NCBI RefSeq assembly: GCF_000153705.1
Contig: NZ_DS022272.1
Location: 2,740,798-2,804,797 of the forward strand
DNA: 64,000 bases
Source: Fulvimarina pelagi HTCC2506
Lineage (GTDB): Bacteria; Pseudomonadota; Alphaproteobacteria; Rhizobiales; Rhizobiaceae
Direction: 5' to 3'
The notes beneath the pieces were generated by a model. It saw nothing but the letters and a program-made list of their open reading frames with translations, had not been told where the DNA came from and ran no database searches. The position numbers were made by a program, and so were the translations under genes. Below, piece by piece: positions 18,216-27,584 of this stretch. The stretch's first letter is position 1; every line of letters starts with the position of its first letter.

Positions 18216-21128
18216 ATGCGTTTTTCGTCACTTGCATATCAGTCTCGTTTTTCCGCAGGAGTTTCGACGGCCGCACTGATCGCCGGCGCATTGCTCGTCT
18301 CCGCAACACCTGCCGCAGCGACCTGCGACAGCAATAATCCGATGAGCGGCACGTCGGTCGTCTGCGAAGGTCCGGTACCTGACACCACCGGGGTTCAGGG
18401 CCCAGGGTCAACCAATGTTGATGTGTCGGTCACAGGGTCTGGCGGGATCGCTGTAATCGGCGACGGCCTCTCTGGCTCCGCCATCAATCTTTCCGATAGC
18501 GCGCAAGTTGTTGTCGATCGTGGCAGCCCAATTAGCTTAACGGACGGAAAATCGGCGATTTCGGTCGGCGACGACAGTTCTGTGAGCGGCGGAGAGATCC
18601 TGACCAGCGGTAAGGGCACTGGCATTGAAATCGGGGACAACGGGACGATCGAGGTCGGATCAATTCTGACCGACGGCAAGAATTCGGCTGGCATTTCGGC
18701 TGGAGACAGTCTGACGCTGCTTCTCTCCGGAGGTGCGTCGATTGAAACAAGAGACGAGGGAGCTGGCGTCTCCGCTCAACGCAATCTTACAGCCACGATC
18801 GATGGTTCAATCACGACTTCCGGAAGCTTTTCTCCGGGCATTCAAGCCAATGCGGGAGCGAAGATTTCAGTCGGCAAGACCGGTACAATTACCACTGCGG
18901 GGGCGGAAGCCGACGGCATTCTGATCCAAGCAAACCCGACAGACGCACCAATCACGGAGATCGCAGACATTACCGTTGCGGGAAACATCGCCGCGACCGG
19001 AGGTGATGTCGAGGGAACGGCGAGAAATGGATCACACGCGATCGCTCTGATCGCAAACGATAGCTCGGCAGAGGATGGGGTCGCCAATTTCGGAGTGAAT
19101 GCGAGCGCGATCGTCAACGTCTTGCCAGGCGGGCGGCTGTTCTCAGAACTGGCGGCCGCGATTGGAGAGTGCATCATCGACCCGGCTGATGAGCAAGTTC
19201 CAATCGATACCCGACTGACGATTGGTGGAGAGATCGAAACCGGGGTGCCCGGCGGCACGGCTGTGATGCTCAGAACCGGCTCCGACACGGTGATCATTAC
19301 TCCGACAGGCAAGGTTGTTGGCCTCGTCGATGCGGGAACTGCCGAGGGTGCGATCTCTGGACTTGATACAGATGTCGACACGTTCTCGCTGGGTGGTACC
19401 GGAGCCGGAACATTCGATGTGTCTTTACTTGACGGCGACGGTGCAGTGGACGGCGATGACCAGTACGTGAATTTCGAAGCGTTCTCGAAGATCGGTGCTT
19501 CTGACTATTCGCTCACGGGTACGAACACGGAGATCCAAAGGATCGGCGTTGCCGGAGGCAAACTGCGCGTGAATGGCTCGATGCCGAACACTGCTTTCGC
19601 GGTGAACGGCGGTGTCCTTGGCGGCGACGGCACGGTCGGTTCGTTCGTCGCCAATTCGGGCGGCACGATTGCGCCCGGCAATTCGATCGGCACCTTGAAT
19701 GTTGCGGGCAACGCGACCTTCCAGTCCGGCTCGGTCTACGAGGTCGAGATCGCGGCTGATGGAACTGGCGACCAGGTCAGAGCCGATACTGCCACGATCA
19801 ACGGCGGGACGGTCGATGTCGTGACGCTCGATCCCTATACGGCCTACACGGATGGTCAGCGATACACGATCGTTTCGACCGCCAACGGACGGACCGGGAC
19901 TTTCGACAGCCTTCAGACGACTCGGCCTTCCTCGACTACACCTGCTCTACACGTCGAACGACGTCATCCTCGACTCATTCGGGCTCTGCAGTTCCCGGAC
20001 GTGGCGAGAACCTTCAATCAGCGGCAGACGGCGAACGCTCTGATGCAGCTCGACCAGACGCCCGGCTCGGCCAGCAACGGGCTCTACAACGCTCTTCTAT
20101 TGCTCGATGCACCGACCGCTCGCGATGCCTTCGACCAGCTTTCGGGCGAGCCGCATGCGTCGATGAAGACGGCGCTGATCCAGGACTCGCGCTTCGTGCG
20201 CGATGCAGCGCAGGATCGGATCAACGGAGCCTTCGGCATGAATGGGGGCGGCGACATGGTCCAGCCGCTCGGCTTCGGCCCAGGCGTTCCGGTGATCGCC
20301 GGCAGTGGCGGGGCCGATGTCGAAGCGTGGACGCGGTTCTATGGCGCCTGGTCCGACGTAGACGGCGACGGCAATGCCGCGGCGGCCGACACCGACACCT
20401 CCGGCTTCTTCGTCGGCGTCGACGGCATGGTCTCCGACACGGTCAAGCTCGGCGTGCTCGGCGGCTATTCCTCGACCGATCTCGATGTCGATGCGCGCAA
20501 CGCCAATGGCAGCACCGACTCCTGGCATCTCGGCCTCTATGCCGGGACGGAGCTCTACGGCCTGATCGTGAAGGGCGGGGCGGCCTATGCCTGGCACGAG
20601 ATCGACATGGTCCGCTCAGTGTCTTTCCCTGGCTTCTCCGACACGCTGGTCAGCGAATACGACGCCGGGACCGGCCAGGTCTTCGGCGAGGTCTCCTACG
20701 ACCTCGCGCTGTCGACGGCGACGATCTCTCCGTTCGCCGGGCTGGCCTATGTTCATCATCGCACGGATCGGTTCACGGAGACCGGCGGGGCTGCGGCCCT
20801 GACTGCCAGTGGCATCGATCTCGACACATGGTTCTCGGAGATCGGCGTAAGAGGCTCGATGCTGATCGGCACCGATCTTTCACTGCGGGGCGAGGCCGGC
20901 TGGCGCCATGCCTTCGAGGATACGACGACGCTGGAAGCCTTCCGCTTCGCCACGAGCCCGGCCTATCTGGTGAAGGGCGTTGCGATCGACGAAGACGTGG
21001 GCTTCATCGAGGTCGGAGCGGACTACCGCCTCAACGAATGGGCGACGGTCGGGACAGCTTACGAAGGCCAGTACGGCAGCGACACGACGTCAAACAGTGC
21101 GCGGGCGGACCTGACCTTCCGATTCTGA
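18216..21128 (+). CDS. Autotransporter (type Va) with local out-of-frame segment
   Basis: Self-secreting outer-membrane protein, about 970 residues. The start MRFSSLAYQSRF leads into a signal peptide ending PAAATC; a GTG at 18201 is an alternative. The passenger is a G/S/T/D/I-rich beta-helix of short repeats (GITAG-, SVGDDSSVSGG-, EIGDNGTIEVG-like units) with two early cysteines. VLGGDGTVGSFVANSGGTI and APGNSIGTLNV are the passenger-end motif. The junction LNQRQTAN-type region and ARDAFDQLSGEPHASMK precede the barrel, which ends in the terminal aromatic motif ARADLTFRF. Residues coded by 19913-19980 are out of register with the family (see findings). Adhesion or biofilm roles are typical but not shown. 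Confidence 0.88.
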   Translation: MRFSSLAYQSRFSAGVSTAALIAGALLVSATPAAATCDSNNPMSGTSVVCEGPVPDTTGVQGPGSTNVDVSVTGSGGIAVIGDGLSGSAINLSDSAQVVVDRGSPISLTDGKSAISVGDDSSVSGGEILTSGKGTGIEIGDNGTIEVGSILTDGKNSAGISAGDSLTLLLSGGASIETRDEGAGVSAQRNLTATIDGSITTSGSFSPGIQANAGAKISVGKTGTITTAGAEADGILIQANPTDAPITEIADITVAGNIAATGGDVEGTARNGSHAIALIANDSSAEDGVANFGVNASAIVNVLPGGRLFSELAAAIGECIIDPADEQVPIDTRLTIGGEIETGVPGGTAVMLRTGSDTVIITPTGKVVGLVDAGTAEGAISGLDTDVDTFSLGGTGAGTFDVSLLDGDGAVDGDDQYVNFEAFSKIGASDYSLTGTNTEIQRIGVAGGKLRVNGSMPNTAFAVNGGVLGGDGTVGSFVANSGGTIAPGNSIGTLNVAGNATFQSGSVYEVEIAADGTGDQVRADTATINGGTVDVVTLDPYTAYTDGQRYTIVSTANGRTGTFDSLQTTRPSSTTPALHVERRHPRLIRALQFPDVARTFNQRQTANALMQLDQTPGSASNGLYNALLLLDAPTARDAFDQLSGEPHASMKTALIQDSRFVRDAAQDRINGAFGMNGGGDMVQPLGFGPGVPVIAGSGGADVEAWTRFYGAWSDVDGDGNAAAADTDTSGFFVGVDGMVSDTVKLGVLGGYSSTDLDVDARNANGSTDSWHLGLYAGTELYGLIVKGGAAYAWHEIDMVRSVSFPGFSDTLVSEYDAGTGQVFGEVSYDLALSTATISPFAGLAYVHHRTDRFTETGGAAALTASGIDLDTWFSEIGVRGSMLIGTDLSLRGEAGWRHAFEDTTTLEAFRFATSPAYLVKGVAIDEDVGFIEVGADYRLNEWATVGTAYEGQYGSDTTSNSARADLTFRF

Positions 21129-21156
21129 CGGCCGACCAAATCTCAAGTCATGAATG

Positions 21157-21190
21157 GGCCCGGTGTCGAAGACGCCGGGCCTTCTACCTT
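21157..21190 (+). terminator. Intrinsic terminator after the autotransporter
   Basis: GGCCCGGTGTC (21157-21167), loop GAA, GACGCCGGGCC (21171-21181): an 11-pair stem with one G-T pair, followed by TTCTACCTTT. It is 29 bases after the stop. Confidence 0.78.
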
Positions 21191-21690
21191 TGAGGCAAAC
21201 TCTTCACGCGCAGTCGGTTGTTTCTTCGTTTCACAACGGCGTCGCCCGGTGAATGGCAAGGTGTCTTCTTGATGCCAACCAAAAAAATTCTCTATGATCG
21301 ACGAAGAGACATCTGTAATACTACGCGGCTATTGAATAGCATCGGTTAATACTGATTGCGTTATTTCGTGTTTTTCTTGGTGTTTTCGCATTTTTTGAAC
21401 ATAATTAATTTAAAGTAATTATTTACACTGGAGGTATATACTATAATACTTTCATCGCTGGCTTGATTGATTAGAATCAATCTTGATTTCTTAACCAAGA
21501 TCAACCGACATCAGTGGGTTGGTTCTGTGGTTATCAGTCTAGTTCACTGATTTCCAACGTTCGGATCGGCCCGGAAGTGGCATCGGGTTTGGCGCCCATG
21601 TGCCGAACTCCGCTTTAAAGGTAAGCGTCGCTTGCTTCCGTCTCTCGAGCGTCAGACTTCCAGGGCTCAAAGCCGCCAGTTGGTTTCACC
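21191..21690. other. AT-rich gene-free gap between the convergent autotransporter and curli genes
   Basis: About 500 bases with no credible coding frame. The part from about 21290 to 21490 is markedly AT-rich against a GC-rich background. It holds GATTGATT/AATCAATC as an inverted repeat around AG (21465-21482), a six-base stem ATCTTG/CAAGAT just after it, and TATAAT at 21442-21447. Because flanking genes converge on it, an ordinary promoter is not needed; an unannotated small RNA or acquired DNA is possible. Confidence 0.55.
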
Positions 21691-22104
21691 TCACCAGCCG
21701 TAGCTGAACGTGACGCCGCTGCGGTTTCTGCCGGTTTGCACCACCTCGTCTCTCGCCCCACGTCCGTACTGGAAAAGTCCGTATGCGTTGCGGTCACCCT
21801 TCTGCCGAAGCGTACCCGAATGCGCATCGCCGCGCTGTTCGACGAGGCCGACATTGCCGCGACCGCTTTGGGCGAGTCCGGCGCTGTTGCCCTTGCCGCG
21901 CTGGCGGATCGAGCCCTTCTTGAGGTCGTTGTAAGCCGAGTAGAGCCGGAGCCCAGTGGAGAGGGCGTTCGAGGTTTGACGGTCGCTTGGGAGGAAGTGG
22001 AACGACACCTGACCTGCCGAAGAGGGAGCCGTCGAGGCGCCCACGCCGGCGGCAGTGATGGCAAGTGCGATCAGGATGGGTTTCAGACACAGAGGTTCGG
22101 GCAT
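21691..22104 (-). CDS. Curlin-repeat protein, probable minor curlin/nucleator
   Basis: 137 residues. Signal peptide from MPEPLCLKPILIALAITAAG to about SSAG, then a spacer and curlin repeats of the Q-x-G-x-x-N type: IRQRGKGNSAGLAQSG, RGNVGLVEQRGDAHSG, TLRQKGDRNAYGLFQYG, ARDEVVQTGRNRSG. It ends in an aromatic SYGW. I chose the ATG at 22102-22104, which has GGAGAC four bases upstream; a frame from 22125 is less likely. It is the last gene of a csgA-csgH-curlin operon. Fewer and less regular repeats than csgA suggest a CsgB-like nucleator, but this is inference. Confidence 0.8.
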   Translation of the reverse strand: MPEPLCLKPILIALAITAAGVGASTAPSSAGQVSFHFLPSDRQTSNALSTGLRLYSAYNDLKKGSIRQRGKGNSAGLAQSGRGNVGLVEQRGDAHSGTLRQKGDRNAYGLFQYGRGARDEVVQTGRNRSGVTFSYGW

Positions 22105-22230
22105 GAAAGTCTCCATCACCCGCATTTTGCGGGAACAACTTGGATGAATTGCTGATCAGCCGACCGAGCCCGGGATCACCAGATGACGGGGGAAGTCATT
22201 CGATCCCAGCCGAGCGGCGTGAAGTTTGTT

Positions 22231-22620
22231 TCAGATACCGCCACCGATACGCTTCGAGCAGGACGTTGTCCGGCTGTCGACGGTGATATTCAGCTCGGCG
22301 TCGTACACAGAATTACCGGTCGACAGCGTCATCGAGCCGAGCGTTTCCGGGTGACCCGGCACGACGGTGAAGAAGCCGCCCTGCCGGATATCGGTACCAT
22401 TTCCCGAGACATGAAAGTCGTAGTGACCATCAGCCTGCACATCGGTGTGGACCACGGCGGTCAGGGCTACGCCGTAGCCGCTGCGAGTGATCTGCAGTTC
22501 GCAGCGGATAGGCTCCTCAACTCTCGCAGCGGAGGGTGGATGCGCGTAGGCTACGCAGGACGCCGTAACGAGTGTGGAAATCGCTGCGACGCATCCGGAG
22601 ATTTGACTGAACGATAACAT
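22231..22620 (-). CDS. csgH: CsgH-like curli chaperone
   Basis: 129-residue periplasmic protein. An N-terminal signal segment (SGCVAAISTLVTASCVAYA) is followed by a small beta-sandwich domain with RCELQITRSGYGVALTAVV, SGNGTDIRQGGFFTVVPG and YDAELNITV, and two cysteines that could pair (near CEL and SCSKR). This pattern matches CsgH, the alphaproteobacterial curli chaperone that keeps CsgA from premature fibre formation. GAGGAGG precedes the ATG. It lies between the two curlin genes in one operon, 33 bases after csgA. Confidence 0.82.
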   Translation of the reverse strand: MLSFSQISGCVAAISTLVTASCVAYAHPPSAARVEEPIRCELQITRSGYGVALTAVVHTDVQADGHYDFHVSGNGTDIRQGGFFTVVPGHPETLGSMTLSTGNSVYDAELNITVDSRTTSCSKRIGGGI

Positions 22621-22653
22621 GACGGTCCTCCTCGAATGGCGGTGGTTGGTCGA

Positions 22654-23088
22654 TCAATCGCAAGCCTGGACGATCGCTGCCACATTGCCACGGCCGCGCT
22701 GCGCAACATTGGCGTCGCAACCGTGCCCGACCTGCACGCCCGCCGCGATGTTGCCGTTGCCGTCTTGGGTGAGGATCGTCGTGTGGTTCGAACCAAACTG
22801 GCCAATGCCCGCGGCGTTGCGCTTTCCGGTCTGGTAAGTTGCCCCGAAGTTTCCGCGCCCATTCTGGCCGACGACCGACAGATTGCGTTTACCGCGCTGC
22901 TCGCCAACAGAAGTGTTGTATCGACCATCCTGATGAACGCGCATCCGGTTGCGGTAGCCGTGTTGAGACCCGCCGCTCGAATTCGCCCAGCCGAACTGTT
23001 CAATGCGGAAATCGTTAGCGGATGCCGACGCAACAGGCGTGAAACCAGCGAGGGCGACGATGGCGGCGGATAGGGACAAGCGGATCAT
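22654..23088 (-). CDS. csgA: Major curlin subunit
   Basis: 144-residue amyloid subunit. The signal peptide runs to about SASAND. The mature part has tandem curlin repeats: IEQFGWANSSGGSQHG, VHQDGRYNTSVGEQRG, KRNLSVVGQNGRGNFG, TYQTGKRNAAGIGQFG, SNHTTILTQDGNGNIAAG, and a last pair GCDANVAQRGRGNVAAIVQACD holding two cysteines. The Q-x-G-x-x-N register is clear throughout. AGGAGATG lies five bases upstream of the ATG. First gene of the operon. The secretion pore csgG and partners csgE/csgF are not in this window. Confidence 0.87.
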   Translation of the reverse strand: MIRLSLSAAIVALAGFTPVASASANDFRIEQFGWANSSGGSQHGYRNRMRVHQDGRYNTSVGEQRGKRNLSVVGQNGRGNFGATYQTGKRNAAGIGQFGSNHTTILTQDGNGNIAAGVQVGHGCDANVAQRGRGNVAAIVQACD

Positions 23089-23393
23089 GGGGACATCTCC
23101 TGTCTGAGCGAGATCGTTCGGTAGTGAACACGCTCATCATGGAGATGCGCTTTGGAACGGGTGCTGAAGATGCCGTTTAGCAGGCGTTCAGGCCTGATTT
23201 TCTTTGACGCGCCTTCAAGCTGACCGGCTTCAAGCGATCAGCAGCCCGGGATATTCGGAGTGTGGTCTTCGGACGAAGGGTGTGAGGATACGATCGGGAT
23301 CTGCCGGACATCAATTCGGCGGGACCCGCGCTCTATTCGGCGCAGGCTTTCAGGTTCGGAGGGTTATGCGACGACTGCCGGCGAATATGCCGC

Positions 23394-25214
23394 TCACCCG
23401 TCCATCTTCAGCGCGGCGATGAAGGCTTCCTGCGGAATTTCAACCTTGCCGAACTGGCGCATGCGCTTCTTGCCTTCCTTCTGCTTTTCCAGAAGCTTGC
23501 GTTTGCGCGTCGCGTCGCCGCCATAGCATTTCGCCGTCACGTCCTTGCGCAGCGCCGAGATGGTTTCGCGGGCGATAACCTTGCCGCCGATGGCGGCCTG
23601 GATCGGGATTTTGAAAAGGTGGTTGGGGATCAACTCCTTCAACTTCTCGCACATCGCCCGACCGCGCTTCTCGGCCTGGGTGCGGTGAACGAGCATCGAC
23701 AGCGCGTCGACCGGCTCGGCGTTGACGAGAATGCTCATCTTCACGAGGTCGCCCTCGCGGTAGTCCGCCATCTGGTAGTCGAAGGAGGCGTAGCCCTTCG
23801 AGATCGATTTCAGTCGGTCGTAGAAGTCGAACACCACCTCATTGAGAGGCAGTTCGTAGGAGACCATCGCCCGCTTGCCGACGTATGAAAGACCGGTCTG
23901 GATGCCGCGGCGCTCCTGACAGAGCTGCAGGATCGGCCCGAGGTAGTCGTCCGGCGTCAGGATGTTGGCGGTAATCCAGGGCTCGGCGATATGATCGATC
24001 TTGACGACGTCCGGCATGTCGGCCGGATTGTGGAGTTGCGTCGTGTTCCCATTCGTCATGGTCACGTCGTAGACCACCGAGGGCGCGGTCGCGATGAGGT
24101 CGAGGTCGAACTCGCGCGAGAGCCGCTCCTGCACGATTTCGAGATGGAGAAGCCCGAGGAAGCCGCAGCGGAAGCCGAAACCGAGAGCGGCGGAAGATTC
24201 CATCTCATAGCTGAACGAGGCATCGTTCAGGCGGAGCTTGCCCATGGCAGCGCGCAGATCGTCGAAATCGGCAGCATCGACCGGGAAGAGGCCGCAGAAA
24301 ACCACCGGCTGGGCAGGCTTGAATCCCGGCAGCATCTTGTCGGTCGGGCGCTTCTCGTCGGTGATCGTATCGCCGACGCGGGTATCGGCCACTTCCTTGA
24401 TGGAGGCCGTGATGAAGCCGAGTTCGCCGGGCCCGAGCGCATCGACCAGCACCATCTTTGGCGTGAAGACGCCGACCCGGTCCACCGGGTATTTGGCGTC
24501 CGTGCCCATCATCCGGATCTGCTGGCCCTTCTTGAGTTCGCCGTCGATGATCCGCACGAGAACGACGACGCCGAGGTAGACGTCGTACCAAGAGTCGACC
24601 AGCATCGCCTTCAGCGGCGCGCTGCGATCGCCTTCCGACGGCGGCGGCAGGCGCTTGACGATGGCTTCCAGCACGTCCTCGATGCCGAGGCCGGATTTCG
24701 CCGAGATCATCACGGCATCCGAGGCGTCGAGGCCGATCACATCCTCGATCTGCTCCTTCACCTTGTCGGGCTCGGCGGCGGGCAGGTCGATCTTGTTGAG
24801 GACGGGCACGATCTCGAGGTCGTTGTCGAGGGCGAGATAGACGTTGGCCAGCGTTTGCGCCTCAACGCCCTGGGCTGCGTCCACCACCAGCAGCGCACCG
24901 TCGCAGGCCGCCAGCGAACGCGAGACTTCGTAAGCGAAGTCCACATGGCCGGGCGTATCGATGAGGTTGAGGACGTAGGTCTCGCCGTCGCTCGCCGTAT
25001 AATGGAGGCGCACGGTCTGCGCCTTGATCGTGATGCCGCGCTCGCGCTCGATATCCATGTTGTCGAGCACTTGCTCTTTCATGTCTCGGATCTCGAGGCC
25101 GCCCGTATTCTGGATCAGGCGGTCGGCAAGCGTCGACTTCCCGTGGTCGATATGCGCGACGATCGAGAAGTTGCGGATGCGCGAAAGCGGCGTATTGGCG
25201 GGCATTGTGCTCAT
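23394..25214 (-). CDS. lepA: Elongation factor 4 (LepA)
   Basis: Ribosome-bound GTPase that back-translocates or remodels stalled ribosomes, 606 residues. G1 is [14 protein letters not shown], the switch region has [15 protein letters not shown]3 is [17 protein letters not shown] and G4 is NKIDLP. The LepA-specific C-terminal domain is present ([20 protein letters not shown] and [20 protein letters not shown]). ATGs at 25214 and 25205 are both possible; I keep the longer. It stands alone on the minus strand, divergent from the CYTH gene. Confidence 0.97.
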   Translation of the reverse strand: MSTMPANTPLSRIRNFSIVAHIDHGKSTLADRLIQNTGGLEIRDMKEQVLDNMDIERERGITIKAQTVRLHYTASDGETYVLNLIDTPGHVDFAYEVSRSLAACDGALLVVDAAQGVEAQTLANVYLALDNDLEIVPVLNKIDLPAAEPDKVKEQIEDVIGLDASDAVMISAKSGLGIEDVLEAIVKRLPPPSEGDRSAPLKAMLVDSWYDVYLGVVVLVRIIDGELKKGQQIRMMGTDAKYPVDRVGVFTPKMVLVDALGPGELGFITASIKEVADTRVGDTITDEKRPTDKMLPGFKPAQPVVFCGLFPVDAADFDDLRAAMGKLRLNDASFSYEMESSAALGFGFRCGFLGLLHLEIVQERLSREFDLDLIATAPSVVYDVTMTNGNTTQLHNPADMPDVVKIDHIAEPWITANILTPDDYLGPILQLCQERRGIQTGLSYVGKRAMVSYELPLNEVVFDFYDRLKSISKGYASFDYQMADYREGDLVKMSILVNAEPVDALSMLVHRTQAEKRGRAMCEKLKELIPNHLFKIPIQAAIGGKVIARETISALRKDVTAKCYGGDATRKRKLLEKQKEGKKRMRQFGKVEIPQEAFIAALKMDG

Positions 25215-25338
25215 GGCGCCCGATATAGAAGTTCACGCAATTTTATGGAAGCGGGGTCCGAAGCGGAAATTGCCGCGCTTCAAGGTGTTTGCGAGAATGC
25301 CGGTGGGAACCGGCGACAGGGGCGAGACGTCTTTCGGC

Positions 25339-25815
25339 ATGGCTCAGGAAATCGAACGCAAATTCCTGGTGAAGAGCGACGGCTGGCGCGAGGAAGCCGA
25401 CGAAGGCACGCGGATCGAGCAGTTCTACCTGTTCGTCGCCGAGAATCGGACCTGCCGCGTGCGGATCAAGGATGGCGAGACCGCGCGGCTGACGGTCAAG
25501 ACCGGGACGGGTATCGCGCGCGGCGAATACGAGATCGATATCCCGACAAGTGACGCAGAGGCTCTGCGGGTGGCGCGGATCGGCGCGGCCATCGAAAAGA
25601 CGCGGTACCGGGTTCCGCTCGGCAAACTGACGGTGGAGGTCGATGTCTTTTCAGGAGCGCTCGAGAAATTGGTACTCGCCGAGATCGAGATACCGACGGT
25701 CGATCACGAGGTCGTTCTCCCCGACTATCTCGGGCGAGAGGTTATGGGCGATCCGGCCTATACGAATGCCCGCATGGCGCTGGACGGTCGTCCGCACGGA
25801 GATACGAGTTCATGA
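25339..25815 (+). CDS. CYTH domain protein
   Basis: 158-residue single CYTH (triphosphate tunnel) domain. The signature E-x-E-x-K is seen as QEIERKFLV at the start, with arginine/lysine tunnel residues in CRVRIKDGETARLTVKTG and acidic strands YEIDIP, VEVDVF and LAEIEIP. Family members hydrolyse inorganic tripolyphosphate or thiamine triphosphate, or make cAMP; at this size a triphosphatase is most likely. Its stop overlaps the start of the CHAD gene by four bases (ATGA), so the two are coupled and together equal the CYTH-CHAD fusion seen in other bacteria. Confidence 0.9.
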   Translation: MAQEIERKFLVKSDGWREEADEGTRIEQFYLFVAENRTCRVRIKDGETARLTVKTGTGIARGEYEIDIPTSDAEALRVARIGAAIEKTRYRVPLGKLTVEVDVFSGALEKLVLAEIEIPTVDHEVVLPDYLGREVMGDPAYTNARMALDGRPHGDTSS

Positions 25816-26798
25816 GTTACGCGATCGATCCGGCCAAACATCTCGGCGCGGAGATCCAGCGGATCGCCGAAGAGCAGATCGGCAAGGCGGAAAAGTCGCT
25901 TAAAGGGGCCGGCGAGGAGCCGCATGAAGCGATCCACGATGCACGCAAGCGGCTCAAGAAGCTGCGCGGGCTGGTTCGGCTCATACGGCCCGAGATGGAA
26001 GATTTCTACAAGGCACAGAACGTTCTCTTTCGCGACACGGCCAAGAAGCTATCCGGCATGCGCGACAAGGCCGCGCTCGTCGAGGCGATGCAGAAGCTCG
26101 AAGAGCGGTTCGCGGACGAAATTGAGACGGATGCCTTCGGACCTGTCAACACGAAGCTGATCGCCGACCGGGACGCGGAGATCAAGAGCGGCACGAAGGA
26201 CGCGCCGCGCCGGATCGAGGAAACCCTTCACGCCCTCAAGAAGGCGCGTTGCGCCTTCCGGCGCTGCCGGTTCGACAAGGCGAAGTACAAGCCGAAACGG
26301 GACGCGAAGATCGCTGCAGCGGGACTCGAAAAGACCTATGGCAGGGCTCGCAAGGCGCTCAAGATCGCGCGCAAGTCACGCGATACAGAAGACCTCCATG
26401 AGCTGCGCAAGCGCATAAAATACCACTGGGCGCATCTGCGGCTTCTCAAGGCGCTCTGGCCGGACGGTTTCGAGCCAGCGATCGAGACCGCCAAACGGAT
26501 CGCTGACGATCTCGGAGACGACCACGATTTGGCTGTGATGCGGGCGGAGATGCAATCTGCCCCGGACAGCCTCGGCGGTGAAGGCGATCTCTCCATCATC
26601 GTCGCTCTGATCGATCGCCGACAGGCCGAACTGCGGGAGGGGGCACTGGATGCCGCCGGCATCCTGCTCGCCGAGAAGCCCGAGGCGATCGCAGCACGGA
26701 TCGAGCGGCTCTACCGGCTGGCGGCGCGCCGTTCGACGCGTCCGTCCGTCTTGCCGCCGATGGAGCCGGCAGCCAAATTACGCGTAGCGAAGGCGTGA
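25812..26798 (+). CDS. CHAD domain protein
   Basis: 328 residues, mostly helical and rich in lysine and arginine. Both CHAD repeats are visible: PHEAIHDARKRLKKLRGLVRL near residue 37 and DLHELRKRIKYHWAHLRLLKAL near 195, each with the conserved histidine and a run of basic residues that binds polyphosphate. ADDLGDDHDLAVMRAEM is the usual late acidic motif. CHAD domains bind inorganic polyphosphate granules, so with the CYTH partner this pair probably acts on polyphosphate or tripolyphosphate. The link to polyP is family knowledge; nothing nearby encodes Ppk. Confidence 0.88.
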   Translation: MSYAIDPAKHLGAEIQRIAEEQIGKAEKSLKGAGEEPHEAIHDARKRLKKLRGLVRLIRPEMEDFYKAQNVLFRDTAKKLSGMRDKAALVEAMQKLEERFADEIETDAFGPVNTKLIADRDAEIKSGTKDAPRRIEETLHALKKARCAFRRCRFDKAKYKPKRDAKIAAAGLEKTYGRARKALKIARKSRDTEDLHELRKRIKYHWAHLRLLKALWPDGFEPAIETAKRIADDLGDDHDLAVMRAEMQSAPDSLGGEGDLSIIVALIDRRQAELREGALDAAGILLAEKPEAIAARIERLYRLAARRSTRPSVLPPMEPAAKLRVAKA

Positions 26799-26834
26799 GC
26801 GAAAATCGGGCGCAGGCGGGCGCCTAAATGAGTG

Positions 26835-27521
26835 TCAGAAGTTCAGGCTGACGCCAGCACGGACGGAATGTTCGTCGAAACCTGAAGAGACGCTGGTGCG
26901 GCCGAGATCGTAGTCGGAGGAGCCGAAGTCGGAATAGCGATATTCGAGGCGAGTACGGATTGAATCCGTGACCTGAGCCTCGACGCCAGCACCAATCGTG
27001 TAGCCGACGCTGGCCTCGCTGTCGGAGACACCGCCCAGGCTCAACTCGGTCTCCGCAATCGCCAAACCGCCTGTGCCGTAGACGAGGAATGGGTCGACAT
27101 CAACGCCGACGCGGCCGCGCAGGGATCCGAATACGTTGCTTTCACCAGAAAGATCGAGATTACCGAGCGCGTTGCGCCTCGTTGCGTCGAAACCCGCACC
27201 GCCAACATCGCCTTCGACGCCGTAGACGAGCGAGCCGTCCTGCAGGTTGAAGCCAGCATAGGCTCCCCCGGCAACGCCATCGCCCGAGATCGAGGCGCCG
27301 CGCAGATTGTCGAAACGCGAGACGTTGTAACCGACGAAAGTTCCGGCATAGGGTCCGGACCAGATGGCCACGGGAGGTGCGCTTTCGGGAATGCGAGAGT
27401 CCGGAAACGCCGTTTCGCTTGCATTATCCTGCGCATGCGCAGGCATTGCCGCCAAAGGCAATGCCAAGGCGATCGTCGCCAGAACCATCGTGGTCTTCAA
27501 TCGCAAGGCCATCGCCTCCAT
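26835..27521 (-). CDS. Outer-membrane beta-barrel protein (Omp25/31-like)
   Basis: About 228 residues. The signal peptide is around MALRLKTTMVLATIALALPL and ends AHAQ. The mature part begins PPVAIWSGPYAGTFVGYN, the usual opening of Rhizobiales Omp25/31 barrels, and alternates strands to the C-terminal SVRAGVSLNF with a final phenylalanine. GSLRGRVGVDVDPFLVYGTGGLA is another typical strand pair. Start is uncertain: GGAGG lies only two bases before an ATG at 27510-27512, so the ATG at 27521 or a later one is also possible. Likely surface barrel for envelope stability. Confidence 0.82.
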   Translation of the reverse strand: MEAMALRLKTTMVLATIALALPLAAMPAHAQDNASETAFPDSRIPESAPPVAIWSGPYAGTFVGYNVSRFDNLRGASISGDGVAGGAYAGFNLQDGSLVYGVEGDVGGAGFDATRRNALGNLDLSGESNVFGSLRGRVGVDVDPFLVYGTGGLAIAETELSLGGVSDSEASVGYTIGAGVEAQVTDSIRTRLEYRYSDFGSSDYDLGRTSVSSGFDEHSVRAGVSLNF

Positions 27522-27584
27522 TCGACTGGGACCCGAACCCCCCGGTCCGGACCGATACTGTTCGCGCATTAATCGCAGGCGCAT

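Noticed and set aside
23154-23178. EcfG-like promoter GGAAC...CGTT near the curli operon
   Set aside because: Spacing is about 15 bases and it points away from csgA.
23991-25553. A 520-codon plus-strand frame opposite lepA
   Set aside because: It is the antisense shadow of lepA running into the CYTH gene frame; only the CYTH part from 25339 is real.
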